From: Ornithodoros turicata | Taxonomy: Eukaryota > Arthropoda > Arachnida > Ixodida > Argasidae | Direction: 5' to 3' | Assembly (NCBI RefSeq): GCF_037126465.1 | Contig: NC_088206.1 | Span: forward strand, 67,831,687-67,895,686 | DNA: 64,000 nucleotides | Shown here: piece by piece, positions 12,399 to 24,400 of the stretch | Layout: every line of letters begins with the position of its first letter | Position numbering within the stretch: position 1 is the stretch's first letter | Notes under the pieces: model-generated | The model's database searches: none | The model's input: only the letters and a program-made list of their open reading frames with translations | Told to the model about the DNA's origin: nothing | Program-made: the position numbers and the translations under genes

Positions 12399-13023
12399 TG
12401 TATAGTCGCGCATCGTTAATATGGACACTTTCGTTCCTCGATAAAATTGTCCATAAAGTGAATCGTCCATAATAACGAATCGTCCAACATTTAGTACCAT
12501 TTATCACGAAAGAAACTCAATAATCACTGCTCGCTTATGCGCATACCCCGTGGAGCTCAAAGTCGACAGAATTTTAGCAACTTTGATTGCTCGAGATCTG
12601 TCCTCGTTATCTTCGAAGAACTGGAGCGCCGTTTGGAGCCCTGCTCGAGCCATGTGATCTGTCCTCGATGATCAACTCGGGAGAAACTGAAGTCACATTA
12701 GGGGGGTCCCCTTACTCTATATAAAAGCTAAGACGACATGCTGCCCATTCCAGAAGCATCCCCCGCACTACTGCCAGCCTCCCTTTGACCTTTTAGCAAA
12801 CGCTCTTTGGTTGCACGTTGAACATGTGTTTAAAGTCCCAAGGCCGAAACAGCTGTCCAAGTGACCCACAAAGGGCCCGCGAGGCCTCGTCACACACCTC
12901 GAAAATGTCCTCCACTCGTGAAAACGTCTACCATAGCATCGGAGAACAAGAACCTCGAGCATGTGACTCGCGACGTAGCGCGGCACAGCTCGACATGTCA
13001 GCTGGAGTGGAGGAGGTGAAACA

Positions 13024-13516
13024 CAGAGCCATTTATAGGGAGAGTTTGGCCATTCTCTGATCTTTTGCCGCCTCGTGGGTGGAGCCTATTTTGACGTCAG
13101 AGTCGTCGTTGCGCCGCCCAAAAAAACTGAATCCAAGCAGAATCCGCTTATCAGCCATCTGATGCACGCCATATTGATGCTGTCTGTCAGCTTTGTTGTC
13201 GTAGTGAATGCAGTCTACAGGAATAACCGGCTTATGACCCACAGCCGCCTGTGATAAGGGGGGGGGGAATTTGTTGCCAAACTGAAAGAGTTCAAGGACG
13301 AAGGGCTTTCGAAGGACCCCCCCCCCCCCCATTGTACGCACGTGTCTTCCCTCCTTGCATCGTAAGCAACGATCAGCATCAATATGGCGTCGGCGACCGG
13401 CTGACAACGGCACAACAATAGAGCACGGCGAGGGAGGTGGCTTAGCCGTGACGTCGCATGACGCGCTTCACGTTAGGCTCCTCCTAATGGCCAAACTCTC
13501 CCTATAAACGGCTCTG
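13024..13516. mobile_element. hAT-type MITE, 493 bp, 8-bp target duplication
   Basis: Terminal inverted repeats of 31 bp start CAGAGCCATTTATAGGGAG and differ by one base. The direct repeat GTGAAACA lies immediately outside both ends (13016-13023 and 13517-13524). The 8-bp duplication and CAGAG terminus are hAT superfamily hallmarks. There is no transposase. Confidence 0.85.
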
Positions 13517-13730
13517 GTGAAACATTGCTTCTAGCACCGCCTATCGGAGATTTCGGGCGAACGTCAAAAGAACCCCAGGGGGTCTAAATTATCGGCAGTC
13601 CTACCCTGTCGGCACGTGCAACATGTCTCTACGCTGAGCAGACAAACGTGACGTGTGACATCACGGTACCATTATTATATTATCTGTGGCGATTTGCACG
13701 CATCCCGACTTTGTGTCCACGTTGCTGAAG

Positions 13731-13986
13731 GAGTGAGGGGAAGCACCGAGAGGGTACCCGGGTTCGAATCCCGGTGCCGGCTGTGCTGTTTGTGGGGTGT
13801 TTCGTGGGTTCTCCTCAGACGTTTTTTCGGACATATGTCGGCACAGTTCCCTCAGAAGTCGGCCCAGGACACAGATTCCTCCCCAGAGCGTCAGTCGTGA
13901 CGTTGCCCACATATGGGAGGCCGACAACGGTGAGCCCTTTAACCATTACCACCACAACCGGAGGCACCATCATCATCATCATCACT
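13731..13986 (+). mobile_element. tRNA-derived SINE
   Basis: An RNA polymerase III B box, GGTTCGAATCC, lies at 13761-13771 in a tRNA-like head. A non-tRNA body follows, and the tail is a CAT-rich simple repeat. Related copies on the opposite strand lie near 33590-33680 and 34965-35145. tRNA-derived SINEs of this layout are known from ticks (Ruka type), but family membership was not tested. Confidence 0.7.
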
Positions 13987-14324
13987 AAGCATCCAGGTGG
14001 CGTTAGTAGTATTAGGTGGTGGTCAATCCACGCGAAGCCGAGAAGAAGAAGTTTCGAATCGTGCATGCAGCTCGTGCCCCGACCATCCGAACCATCCTGT
14101 CTACCCCGCCGATCAGCATATTGACTGCGCATTCTCTGCTGCATTTTGTACCTTCCGATATCTTTGGTGAGGATTGCCCTTCGTTTATCCTATGTTGTTT
14201 AATCCTTTAGTCTATGCGCTAATTGCAGTGCCGGGAGTAAATTTTGAGCTGAAAGGGGACCAAAGTGGGAATCAGTGCAATCTAGGGAAATAAAAGCTGC
14301 AATTGCCCTCCACCTTAATCAGTT

Positions 14325-14878
14325 GACTATTCTTGCGTTTGCTGACCAACAGCGAGGGAGGCTCCGCCTCCTGGATGCCGTCCAATAGAACGCGGAGGGC
14401 AGGCACTTCTCAAGCCTCTGCTCTCGTCTATGAGATAGCGCAGTCTTACCGTTGTTTCGCGTGTCGCAAGGCTTCTTCCATTGCGCACTCCGCATTGCGC
14501 CGTCCGTTAACCAGCAACTGCCACTGTTTTGCCTGCCATAAGATTTCTGCAATGGCGCACCAATCTAACCAGTGGCTTCGCCGTCCGTTAACCGGCGTAC
14601 GCGCGGCTCCCGCTTGGCCTCGTTCTCATGTTGACGGACGGCAAACCCGTTGGTTAGATTGGTTTGCCACGGCAGAAGCCTGGCGGCAGGCAAAACAGCG
14701 TCAGTTGCTTGCTAACGGATGGCGAAGCAGTTGGTTAGATTGGTGCACCATGGCAGAAGCCTTGCGACACGTGAAACAACGGTAACGCTGCGCCATCTCA
14801 TAGGCGAGAGGAGAGGCTTGGGAAGTGTCTGCCCTCCGCGTTCTCCCTCGCTCTTGGTCAGCAAACGCAAGGATAGTC
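14325..14878. mobile_element. Foldback element, about 554 bp
   Basis: GACTATTCTTGCGTTTGCTGA at the left end recurs inverted at the right end with one change. The arms pair for most of the length and contain internal subrepeats (GGTTAGATTGGT, GGCAGAAGCCT). The 150-codon open frame across it is a by-product of the palindrome. No clear target duplication. Confidence 0.65.
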
Positions 14879-15491
14879 CCAACACACCCTTCTAGTAGAG
14901 CCGCTACTAGACAGCAACAGTCAGAATTTTTAGTAGATCCTAAGCAGTTTATAAAAACAAAAAACTTGAAAGGAAGACGTCAAATCAAAGATTAGGAACG
15001 TTAGGCTCATTTCGCACTAACGTTGTTGTCGCCCACTTGCTTCACAAATAAAACCTAAGCGCCATTGAGTCCCGCAGCTTGTAGCAGGCCGTTTTGGCTC
15101 CGTGAAAGTTTGGGGCGAGAAAAAGGTTAGTGTGAAAAATGTAAAGCCATTCCGATGACTTTGAATTCACTGACGTTTACAGATAAAAATAAATGTTGAG
15201 AGAAACACATCAAGCAAGCAAGTACAGAGCAACATATCCTGAGCGGCACATAAAACCGTACTGAACTGAAACCCAACAGCTTATTTACCATGAAGGTACT
15301 GAATGGGCGCGTTGACAGCTTCCCGATATCTTACTCACGATCCATCCCTGTTTCAGAGCCGTAGCCCTTACCAGTCAAATATAATGTCACGGTCAATGAT
15401 GGGCGAAGGTATGGGTGACGTCATTTCATTACCCTCTACTGCATGTTACGTCATTTTTATAAATTTTATTCCTTTTTCAGGATCTTCAACG

Positions 15492-18400
15492 ATGGCACTG
15501 TCCTTAGCAGGTATGTCAGTTTACCCGCTATGCTTTAGCTCACAGCTCCTCACAGGAAACAGAGACAGAAACTCATTAGCTACACGCGCATAATATAACT
15601 CAAACGTCGCCATACCAGCAGTGGAGAGTAATGTGCAGGTAGGCAGTGTTTGAGTGGATGACGTCACAAGGTCACATAGAATGGGATGCCCTCTTGTCAG
15701 GGTGAGTGCTCCAGTGCAAATTTTTTTTCCAAAATGTGATACGGAAGTGTCTCTTCGCAAATAAGTAATAAGTAAGGATAATAATAATGTGGCGCAATCA
15801 TAATAAGGAAAATAAGAAATAATAGGTCTTATCGATAATTTTAAGAAGTCATTGATGATAACCTATGGCACTTATTTCAGAGTCCGGTCGCCAGCAAGAC
15901 GAGGATGAAGCGGACATTTTAGGTAAGTGCAGTTTGTGTCGCGAACTACAGATTGCAATGAAGTAGTATTCTCCCATATCGAATCCTACAGAAGCTTCCT
16001 GACAACATATGATGCAATATTTTTGACACAATAGTAATGGGGGAACACTATGAACATTAAAAATTAACAACCGTTCAGTAGTTTGCCTCCTTTTATGCTT
16101 GCCATCACTAGAATCCTGCACGGGTTGGAATTTCTCGACTTGCATCCGACCCGAGTTGCACCCCTGCACCCGCGGCGAGACAAAACTCCCGCTGCACAAG
16201 GTTTTGAAATTGAGTGTGTTCTTATCCAACCCGTGTCTGACCCGTTGCCCTCACCGGAATCAAGAGTGACCCCCGAAACGCTACCCGCACAATATAAAAA
16301 ATCTGGATCCGCACCCGCAGTTATGCGCAGGTCACGCAGGACCCACGACATGGCTGGATATCTTTGGTCTCGCACAAGTTCACATTGGATGGTTTCAATG
16401 CACTTGACTGACTGATAGCGTCCATGATCACGTATTTTGGAAAGCCTGATCCGCGTGATGGAAATGATAGGTGACGCTGCCAATTACGTGAACTGCGGCA
16501 AGATATAGCATGGGGTCGCGTCTTACACCCCTGTCGCAAGGGCAGCCTTTAATGACCATATTCGAACCAATGGCCATTAAACATGTACACAGTGTCATCC
16601 AGCGTTTGAACTATGTCGACCTGTCACAGTGCATCGGATTTAACGTTCACGTCAATGAAGACTGCCCGTCTGCGACAGCCTGGGTGATACGCAGTTGTGC
16701 CACCATTGTACTCGTGAACGACATCTATTTTGTATCTGTGTAGGTAAACCGTATTTGTTTCTTTTGCAGGCGGGGATATGTAAGCATTTCAGCTCTCTTG
16801 TCTCAAGAATCCTGGCAGGTCTAAAAAACAAATCACTCAGGAACAGTACACATTCCAATTACAACAAATATTCGCACGAGAAGTAAGAGCGCAGCTCGTA
16901 TAATCTTTGATGCGCAAGAAAACATTATATTTCGTGGGTCAGAAAATCACCTTCCATTGGCTGCCAGCCTGTGACGTCACCGCGGCTGCCCAATAGTGAG
17001 ACTTTTTCTTCTCCTGCTTCCTCTTTTGCGGTTGTATTTGGCGCCGTCCGTACCGCGCCTTGATCTCGTGCCGTAGCAGACGGTTATCGGTAGCCAATGA
17101 AAGTGCTCGGCTGATCTGACGTCACAACACAGCGGAAGCAGACAGGAGAGATCACTGCCGCTGCGCGCACTATTGTAAGCTAATTTTCTGCCACTGTGTG
17201 CCTGATGTGTCTGCTGTACAGGAACATGATACTGGCCGTTATTGCGGCGCTGCTGCTTGCCCTCGCAATTGGACTACTCATCTTCTTTCTGGCGAGAGGT
17301 TTGTGCTTCCTTTATTTGCATTCAGTGGGGGTTCACAGGTAATGGGCAACTAAATCGTGCCAGTGCAAAATTAGTGCTGACAATCAATCGCCTAGGGAAT
17401 ATTTAGAGGAACAGTTATGTAGAAAGGTCCAACTTCCTTACATGACACTTTGTATTGGCACAAACGCTCAGAGGGAGCGACACCATTATTTAGGACGCCT
17501 TACCATTATTATTAATGATACGTTTGCATCGTATGGCACTACACTGTTAAAACAGAACTTCACCGCATAGCACGCTCCTAGCCAACCATGATTCTGAATG
17601 ATATCATTCTGTGCATTGATTTGTCGAAAATGGGAGGAGGCGCCTATCTGAGTCACATTATGCTTGTCCAACATAGGCGCCTCCCCCCCTGTTTTGAACA
17701 AATCAGGACACAGAATGACATCATTCGGAATGATGGTTGGCTAGGAGCATGCTATGTGGTGAAGTTCTGTTTTAACAGCGTAGTTACCTTTTGTAGAAAC
17801 GAGCATGTCTTGCGGGGTGAAATGACCAAGCCATTTTTGTTGACGATGAAACCCAGAATATGCATGATACGTGCAAGGTACCGAGCTGCTAAGCCTCTTT
17901 TACCGCCAAGCATCGTGTTGAGTCACGACTTCCTCCGTGATGCTTGAAGAACGCTGCGTTGTTTCACCTACAGTGTTCGGCGTCATAAGCACTAAGCCTA
18001 TTTGCTAACATTCATGCAGTACAGTGTGCCTCTGCAGACACCGTCGCGAGGTTCTGGTAGTGACCGCCAGGAAATTGTGTCTGGATTTTGTGGTATTCAG
18101 TGAACATATTTCACATACAGAATGTCTTTGCTATGCGGCTTTGTGATGCCATATACGGAAATTGAGTCATCGGTTTTGGTAAGGAATAGTTATGCCAGAT
18201 CTTGCATAACTAATAGCTTGAATGTTCCGCAAGCAATTGACTATTACAGCAGTATTTAATTATGGGTATACATCACATCGCAAAGGCGATTGTATGGCAT
18301 TCGCTGGATATTTCACGCGCGAAATGTCTTTGCTGTGGCAGTATATTGATCTTGTTGTACTATGCGGCTCTATAAATCGATCTAACCAAACTTTAATATG

Positions 18401-21400
18401 TATTAATGTTTCAGGTTCAGGTAGGTTACTCCCAGCAGTGGGAATGGCTCCATTCTAGCGTTGTCAGTGGGAAGTCTGCTTGACGAGGAAGGAAAGTATT
18501 TGGAGTACTGAGTAGCAAATACTGAAAAAAAAAAGTATTTTGAATACATTAAAAATACTTGTCGTATTGAGTAAAAAAGTATTGAGGAGAGCACCAAAAC
18601 AGCGGAAAAAGATTTAACATACTGTATTTTGAGTACGTACTCAAGATACGTACGAGTCTGGTTCTCCGTTAGCGTAAATACGCAACTCTGAGATAGCAGC
18701 TTTCGTACCCCAGTACGAGAGCCCGAGTACCCGTGTTGCTCGTCTAGTTCACGAAGCCAGAATGCGACGCCATACACACAAGTTTCTGAAATGTCAATTC
18801 CTATGGGGTAGTATGGTAAGAATATTTCTTTTTAAGGCGTAGACAAAGACGATGAAGTTCCCGGCATGCCCCTGACTATCGTTCCTGTCAGACCAGTACC
18901 AGTTCCCTCCGTACCAACGCCAAAACACCAAACGCCAAAACGTAAGTAAACTGGACGTTGGTCCTGAGGGGTCCAAACGAACGGCGACTACATTCTTGTC
19001 ATAGTGTGAATATCGTGGACTATGCGGTGAAGTTGTGTTTTTAGAGTGCACACTCTAAAAACGGAGCTTCACCGCATAGCACGCTGTGTGCCAAGCACAC
19101 TCTTAAAAATGAACTTCACCACATAGCACGCTCCTAGCCAACCACCATCCCGAATGACAACGTTCTCGCCTCTGATTTGTTGAAAACGGGAGGAGGAGCC
19201 TATTTTGTGCCATTATGCACGGCACAAAATAGGCTCCTCCTCCCGTTTTCAACAAATCAGGGGCGAGAACGTTGTCATTCGGGATGGTGGTTGGCTAGGA
19301 GCGTGCTATGTGGTGAAGTTCATTTTTAAGAGTGCACTGCCACGAATGATGCGGTTATCGCTTATAATTCGAGTAGCGAACGGGGCGTACGCCTTCTTGT
19401 GGCAATTTGGATATATGAAAATTGCCACAAAAAGGCGTACGCCCTCCTCTCTCCTCGAATCAGGAGCGATAACCCTGTCATTCGTGTTTGTGGTTGGCGC
19501 ACAGCGTGCTATGCGGTGAAGTTCTGTTTTTAGAGTGTATATAGTAGTAGCACAGCAAGCAGCCCCAGCTACCTCTTTCTCTCTCTCTCAATCTTGCACT
19601 GAATCGGAGGGAATTAGGAGGACGAAAACTTGGTCGAAAGAAACAAATTGGACGACACAGCCGCAACTTTGAACGAGACCCTACACTCTTAAAAATGAAC
19701 TTCACCACATAGCACGCTCCTAGCCAACCATCATCCCGAATGCCATCGTTCTCTCCCTTGGTTTGTTGAAAACGAGAGGCGGAGCCTATTTTGTGCCGTA
19801 CATAATGGGCACAAAATAGGCTCGGCCTATCGTTTTCAACAAATCGGGGGCCAGAACGTTGTCATTCGGAATGGTGGTTGGCTAGGAGCGTGCTATGTGG
19901 TGAAGTTCATTTTTAAGAGTGTACTTGCTGAAACACAGACGCACTGTGATTCAAGTGGGGTGTGGAAACATCCCTCGCCCTATTAGCTGCAATTATCAGA
20001 ACGATAAAACTACCCAAATCATGTCGAGCTCGCGATAAGAGCGCGTCTCTATCGCTTTGCTGACACACTTTTCTTTTCTTTGTTTTATCTTGGTCGTTTC
20101 GATCACGTGCCGGAGGTGCGGATTTTTCGGCACCGTAATTATTCATGTACTTTAGAAAATAGGGACACAACCGCACCGGTCAACGGCGAGTACATCGTAC
20201 GCTGTCGCCCTTGGCGTACGTATGGGATAGCGTTGGTGGTTCTGCGCACGCGCAATGCGTAAAGTGCATTGCGCAGAACCAACGCGCTATCCCATATGTA
20301 CCCAAAGGCGACAGAGAACGTTATACTAAAAGTCACTAATAGTGAGTTTCAGTATATCATATGCTGTCGCCTTTGCGTATACGTAAGGGATAGCGTTGGT
20401 GGTTCTGCGCAATGCGCAGAACTCTGTTTACGTATTGCGCGTGCGCAGAACTATCAACGCTATCCCATACGCACGCAAAAGCGATAGATTTCGATATACT
20501 AAAACTCACTAATATGCGCTGCAAAATGGGAACTTTTGGTATCGTTATTAGAGCACTGCACAGGCCGCATTTTTTAGGGCCGGGCCTGGCCCGACGGCTG
20601 AATACCTATCCCGGTCCCGGCCCAAGCCCAGAGGATTTTAGGTTTCTCGGCCCGAGCTCGAAGGAATTCTTAGGCTACCCAGCCCCGCCCAGTGCATCAG
20701 GCTGTAAATATGTGACCGTGGCTAACTAACAGAGCAGTAACACAAGCTAGGGCCCCATCTAGGCTCGGGCCGGACCCGTTATGGTCAACTCCCAAGACCA
20801 GCCTAGGCCCACAAAAAAAGAAAGCGGCTTGGCCAGCGGTTTGAATATTCGGGTAAGCTCGAGCCCGTGCAGAGCTCTAATCGTTATTCGTGACTTTCCC
20901 GGTGACACTCCTCTTGTGACGTTTAATAATGTCATCCAATTTTTGACCATGTGTGGGTTAGTCAGATGTAGATGTTAAGTATTGCTCCGCTTTTATCCAA
21001 TATCACCGAACTCATGTAAATATCTCATCCTGGATCACCTGATCGCTCACACTTGTAGATAGCTTTTAACTACCATACTCACTTGTTATCGTCATCCTCC
21101 TCTCTCTCCTCCTGTCTTATCCTGGTCCATCTCATCGCTCATACCTCTAGATAGCTTTTAACTACCACACACTCTCTCTCACACATCATCTCTCCCATAA
21201 TCATCTCTCACATACTCACCGTAGTTTTGGCGCTCTATGACCTTTGTTGCCTTTGTGCCATTAAACCCATTATCTCTCTCCTATATTGTATTATAGCGGA
21301 ATTGAATAAACTACGCCTTTGACACATTCAACTTTTTTATCTCTGTGTCTTACCCTACAGGCAAGTGTGTCGGGTGGGATCTCTTTCTTTTCCGCTTTTT

Positions 21401-24400
21401 TTGGGAAGTGAGCTTAACTTGACCTTAACTCAAGGTTGACACAAATCTCGTTATTTCTGGACAGTCTTCTTTAACCTGTGGGTTAGGTACTTTGTGCATA
21501 CACGCCATTAACAATATTTTCCTACCTGACAGTCAGTTCTTCGAACTGTTTCTTTTTTTGCACACCCAAGTCGTTTTATTACACCCCTTCAGAAGGTTTT
21601 AGTTCACCACTTCTCCTTCCCTTTCTCGTTGTTCAATCGTGTCGCCCCCCCCTCCCCGCGTCACGGAATGACACCATTGAGTGTCGGAGAGATGGCTTAG
21701 CTTTGACCCGGGTCTCTGAATGAGCTGAAGGCATTGTCCGGAGTACCGTTCGGATCAAAGACCTCTGCGCGGTTTACAGGTCGGCTACAATTATGGTTCT
21801 TGTGCAAGAACGCATGGAACTTCCACAACAAACGAAAGCAGCCAAAAACAGACAACATATGAGGAACATAGCATAAGGAGGGAAGCAAGCTGGTGTGAAT
21901 TCTAAACTCACATCATGGAGGAAAGATACGGAACACACACGAAGAGAACAAGAGAGAACCGGTAATCCATAAGATGTGGGTTCGATCCCCACAGCTGGCT
22001 AACCTTTTCAGTGACTTTCATCTTTCATCGAAGAGAACATGACTGTGTCCTGTTTGTCCTGGACTGCGTTTGTCTTGTCCACTTTGTGCGTGTTCGTCTC
22101 CTTGTTCATCCTTCCTTAGACAAAAGGTTATGTCGCACTCTTCGAACAATTTGTGGAAAGGACCTTCACTGCTTCCCGACAAACCTGCGCAGAAGAGGAA
22201 ATGATGACGCTTGCAGCGACCCCTCTGCCATATGCGGGTACGCCCATGCGATTTCTACCTACTGGGTAGAAACTCAAGAAAAACAAACTTTGGGGATAGC
22301 CCTTTGTCATGCTGATTGGGGTAAAACTTCGTCCCTCATAGGCTTCGTGGTTACGTGCACGTTCAAGGGTGAGACTTGACGACCCTTCGTACTCGTAATG
22401 CCTGATAGCCGCTATCATCTCTCTCTCTCTCTGCCCTTGCCATCGTCATAATCACTAGAGGCAAAACATGGCATTCTACAACTGGCCGCTAGGGGTGTGG
22501 AAGACGAGACAGCGAGGCACGTTGACCGTATGTTTATTCCCGCGAATGAGATAAGAATGACATGAGCGAGATACTCGTCACATGACGGGGAGGCAAGTGA
22601 TTACGGATCATTGTAATCTTTAGCAATTCAGTCAATTGGGGTAACTCGTGCCGAAAGTGGATCATTATGCTGCAGTAGTTCTAATCTTAGTTCTGTAGAG
22701 CGAGAAATGAGGCGACCAGGCTCTACTGAGGTTGATGGGTTTAATGACGGTTAATGGCGATGAACCGAAAACGAAAGCTCGGGTCACGCGCAGTGCTGCG
22801 CGTAACCGATGGCGGTGCTGGTGATGATTATGACGCTGCTGCTACAGGGCTCCCCCCCGTGGCGGATGACAAGGCTGGCGAGGAGGGCCGAGGTTGGCGG
22901 AAAGGTCGGGCGCCGAGGCCAAGGAGTGCAGGAGCCGGACCCGAGGCGGCGGGCGGCTCGTAGTGTGCGAGCTGCGGCGCCCAATGCACTCGACGTGGAG
23001 GGGGAGGAATGCCGGAGACAGGAGCTGAGCACGGACGTAGGGAGGGCTGGTCGGGCGATACCAGAGGTGCCGACTCCAGGAATGCGGGCTTGAGCCTGTC
23101 GATGGCCACAGTGTCAGGTCCCCGCGGAAGATCGAGGCGGAAAAACTTCCCGGCTCGCGAGATGACCCTGTAGGGGCCGTCATAGGGAGGCTGCAAGCTG
23201 GAGCGCACAGCGTCCCGGCGGACGAAGACGTGGGTGGCTTGATTAAGGTCGGGGCTCACGAACACGCGTGTTGCGGGAGCGGAGCGGGTAGGCGTGGGCT
23301 TGAGGTCCCGGAAGAGCTGGCGGAGACGGTCGATGTAGGAGGAAGGGTCGTGCACGAGCGGGGCCGAGGGGGTGAAGAATGATCCGGGAAGGCGGAGCGG
23401 GCAGCCGTAGACCATGTGGGCCGCGCTGCAGTCATCCTGGCGGATCGCGGCGCGAAGGCCAAGCAGGACGAAGGGTAGACGCTCGGGCCAGGTTGTGTCG
23501 CCGTGGTCAGTGGCGCGGAGGGAAGCCTTGAGCTGCCGATGAAGGCGCTCGACCAGGCCGTTGGCAGCCGGATGGTAGGCCGTGGTTCGGATGTGATGGT
23601 GTGTCCCAGGAAGGTAAGGGTGGTAACGCCAAACTCGCACTTCGCGGCATTGATGGAGACTCCGTAGTCCTCCAGGCGCGAGAACAGGGCGCGCAGATGG
23701 GCGCGATGAGCCTCCGGAGATGGACTTGCGACGAGGATGTCATCCATGTATGCGAATGCGAAGTCCAGGCCGCGGAGCACTTCGTTGATGAATCGTTGGA
23801 ATGTCTGCGCAGCATTACGCAGGCCAAAGGGCATCCGCACGTATTCAAAGAGGCCAAAAGGGGTGGTTATAGCAGTCTTCGGGATGTCAGGGGGATGGAC
23901 GGGAATTTGGTGATAGGCTTTGATGAGGTCTATCTTGGAGAAGATGGTCGCTCCGTCAAGATTCGCGGTGAAGTCCTGAATATGGGGAAGCGGGTATCTG
24001 TCCGGTACCGTGACGATGTTGAGTGCACGGTAGTCCCCACATGGGCGCCAATCACCAGGTGTTGCTTTGGGCACCATGTGGAGAGCGGAAGACCACGGGC
24101 TGGAGGAAGGCCGAATGATCCCCAGTTCGAGCATGTGCTCGAATTCCCTCTTGGCAATGACGAGGCGCTCCGGAGCCAGCCGTCTGGGGCGAGCGAAGAC
24201 AGGGGGGCCCCGTGTCACGATGTGGTGAGTGACGCTGTGGCGAGGTGGGCAAGAGGCGTGCGATTGGCGCAGGACAGCGGGGAACTCCGTGACAATGTCG
24301 GCGAAAGCAGTGGGCAACGGTAGCCGTATGGTGGGACTAATGGCGGCTATATGCGCTGGGGCTCCATAAACGTGCAAAGAAGTAGTGTTGTCGACGAGGC

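Noticed and set aside
14333..14785. A 150-codon plus-strand frame.
   Set aside because: It lies wholly inside a foldback element and shows only repeat-derived composition.
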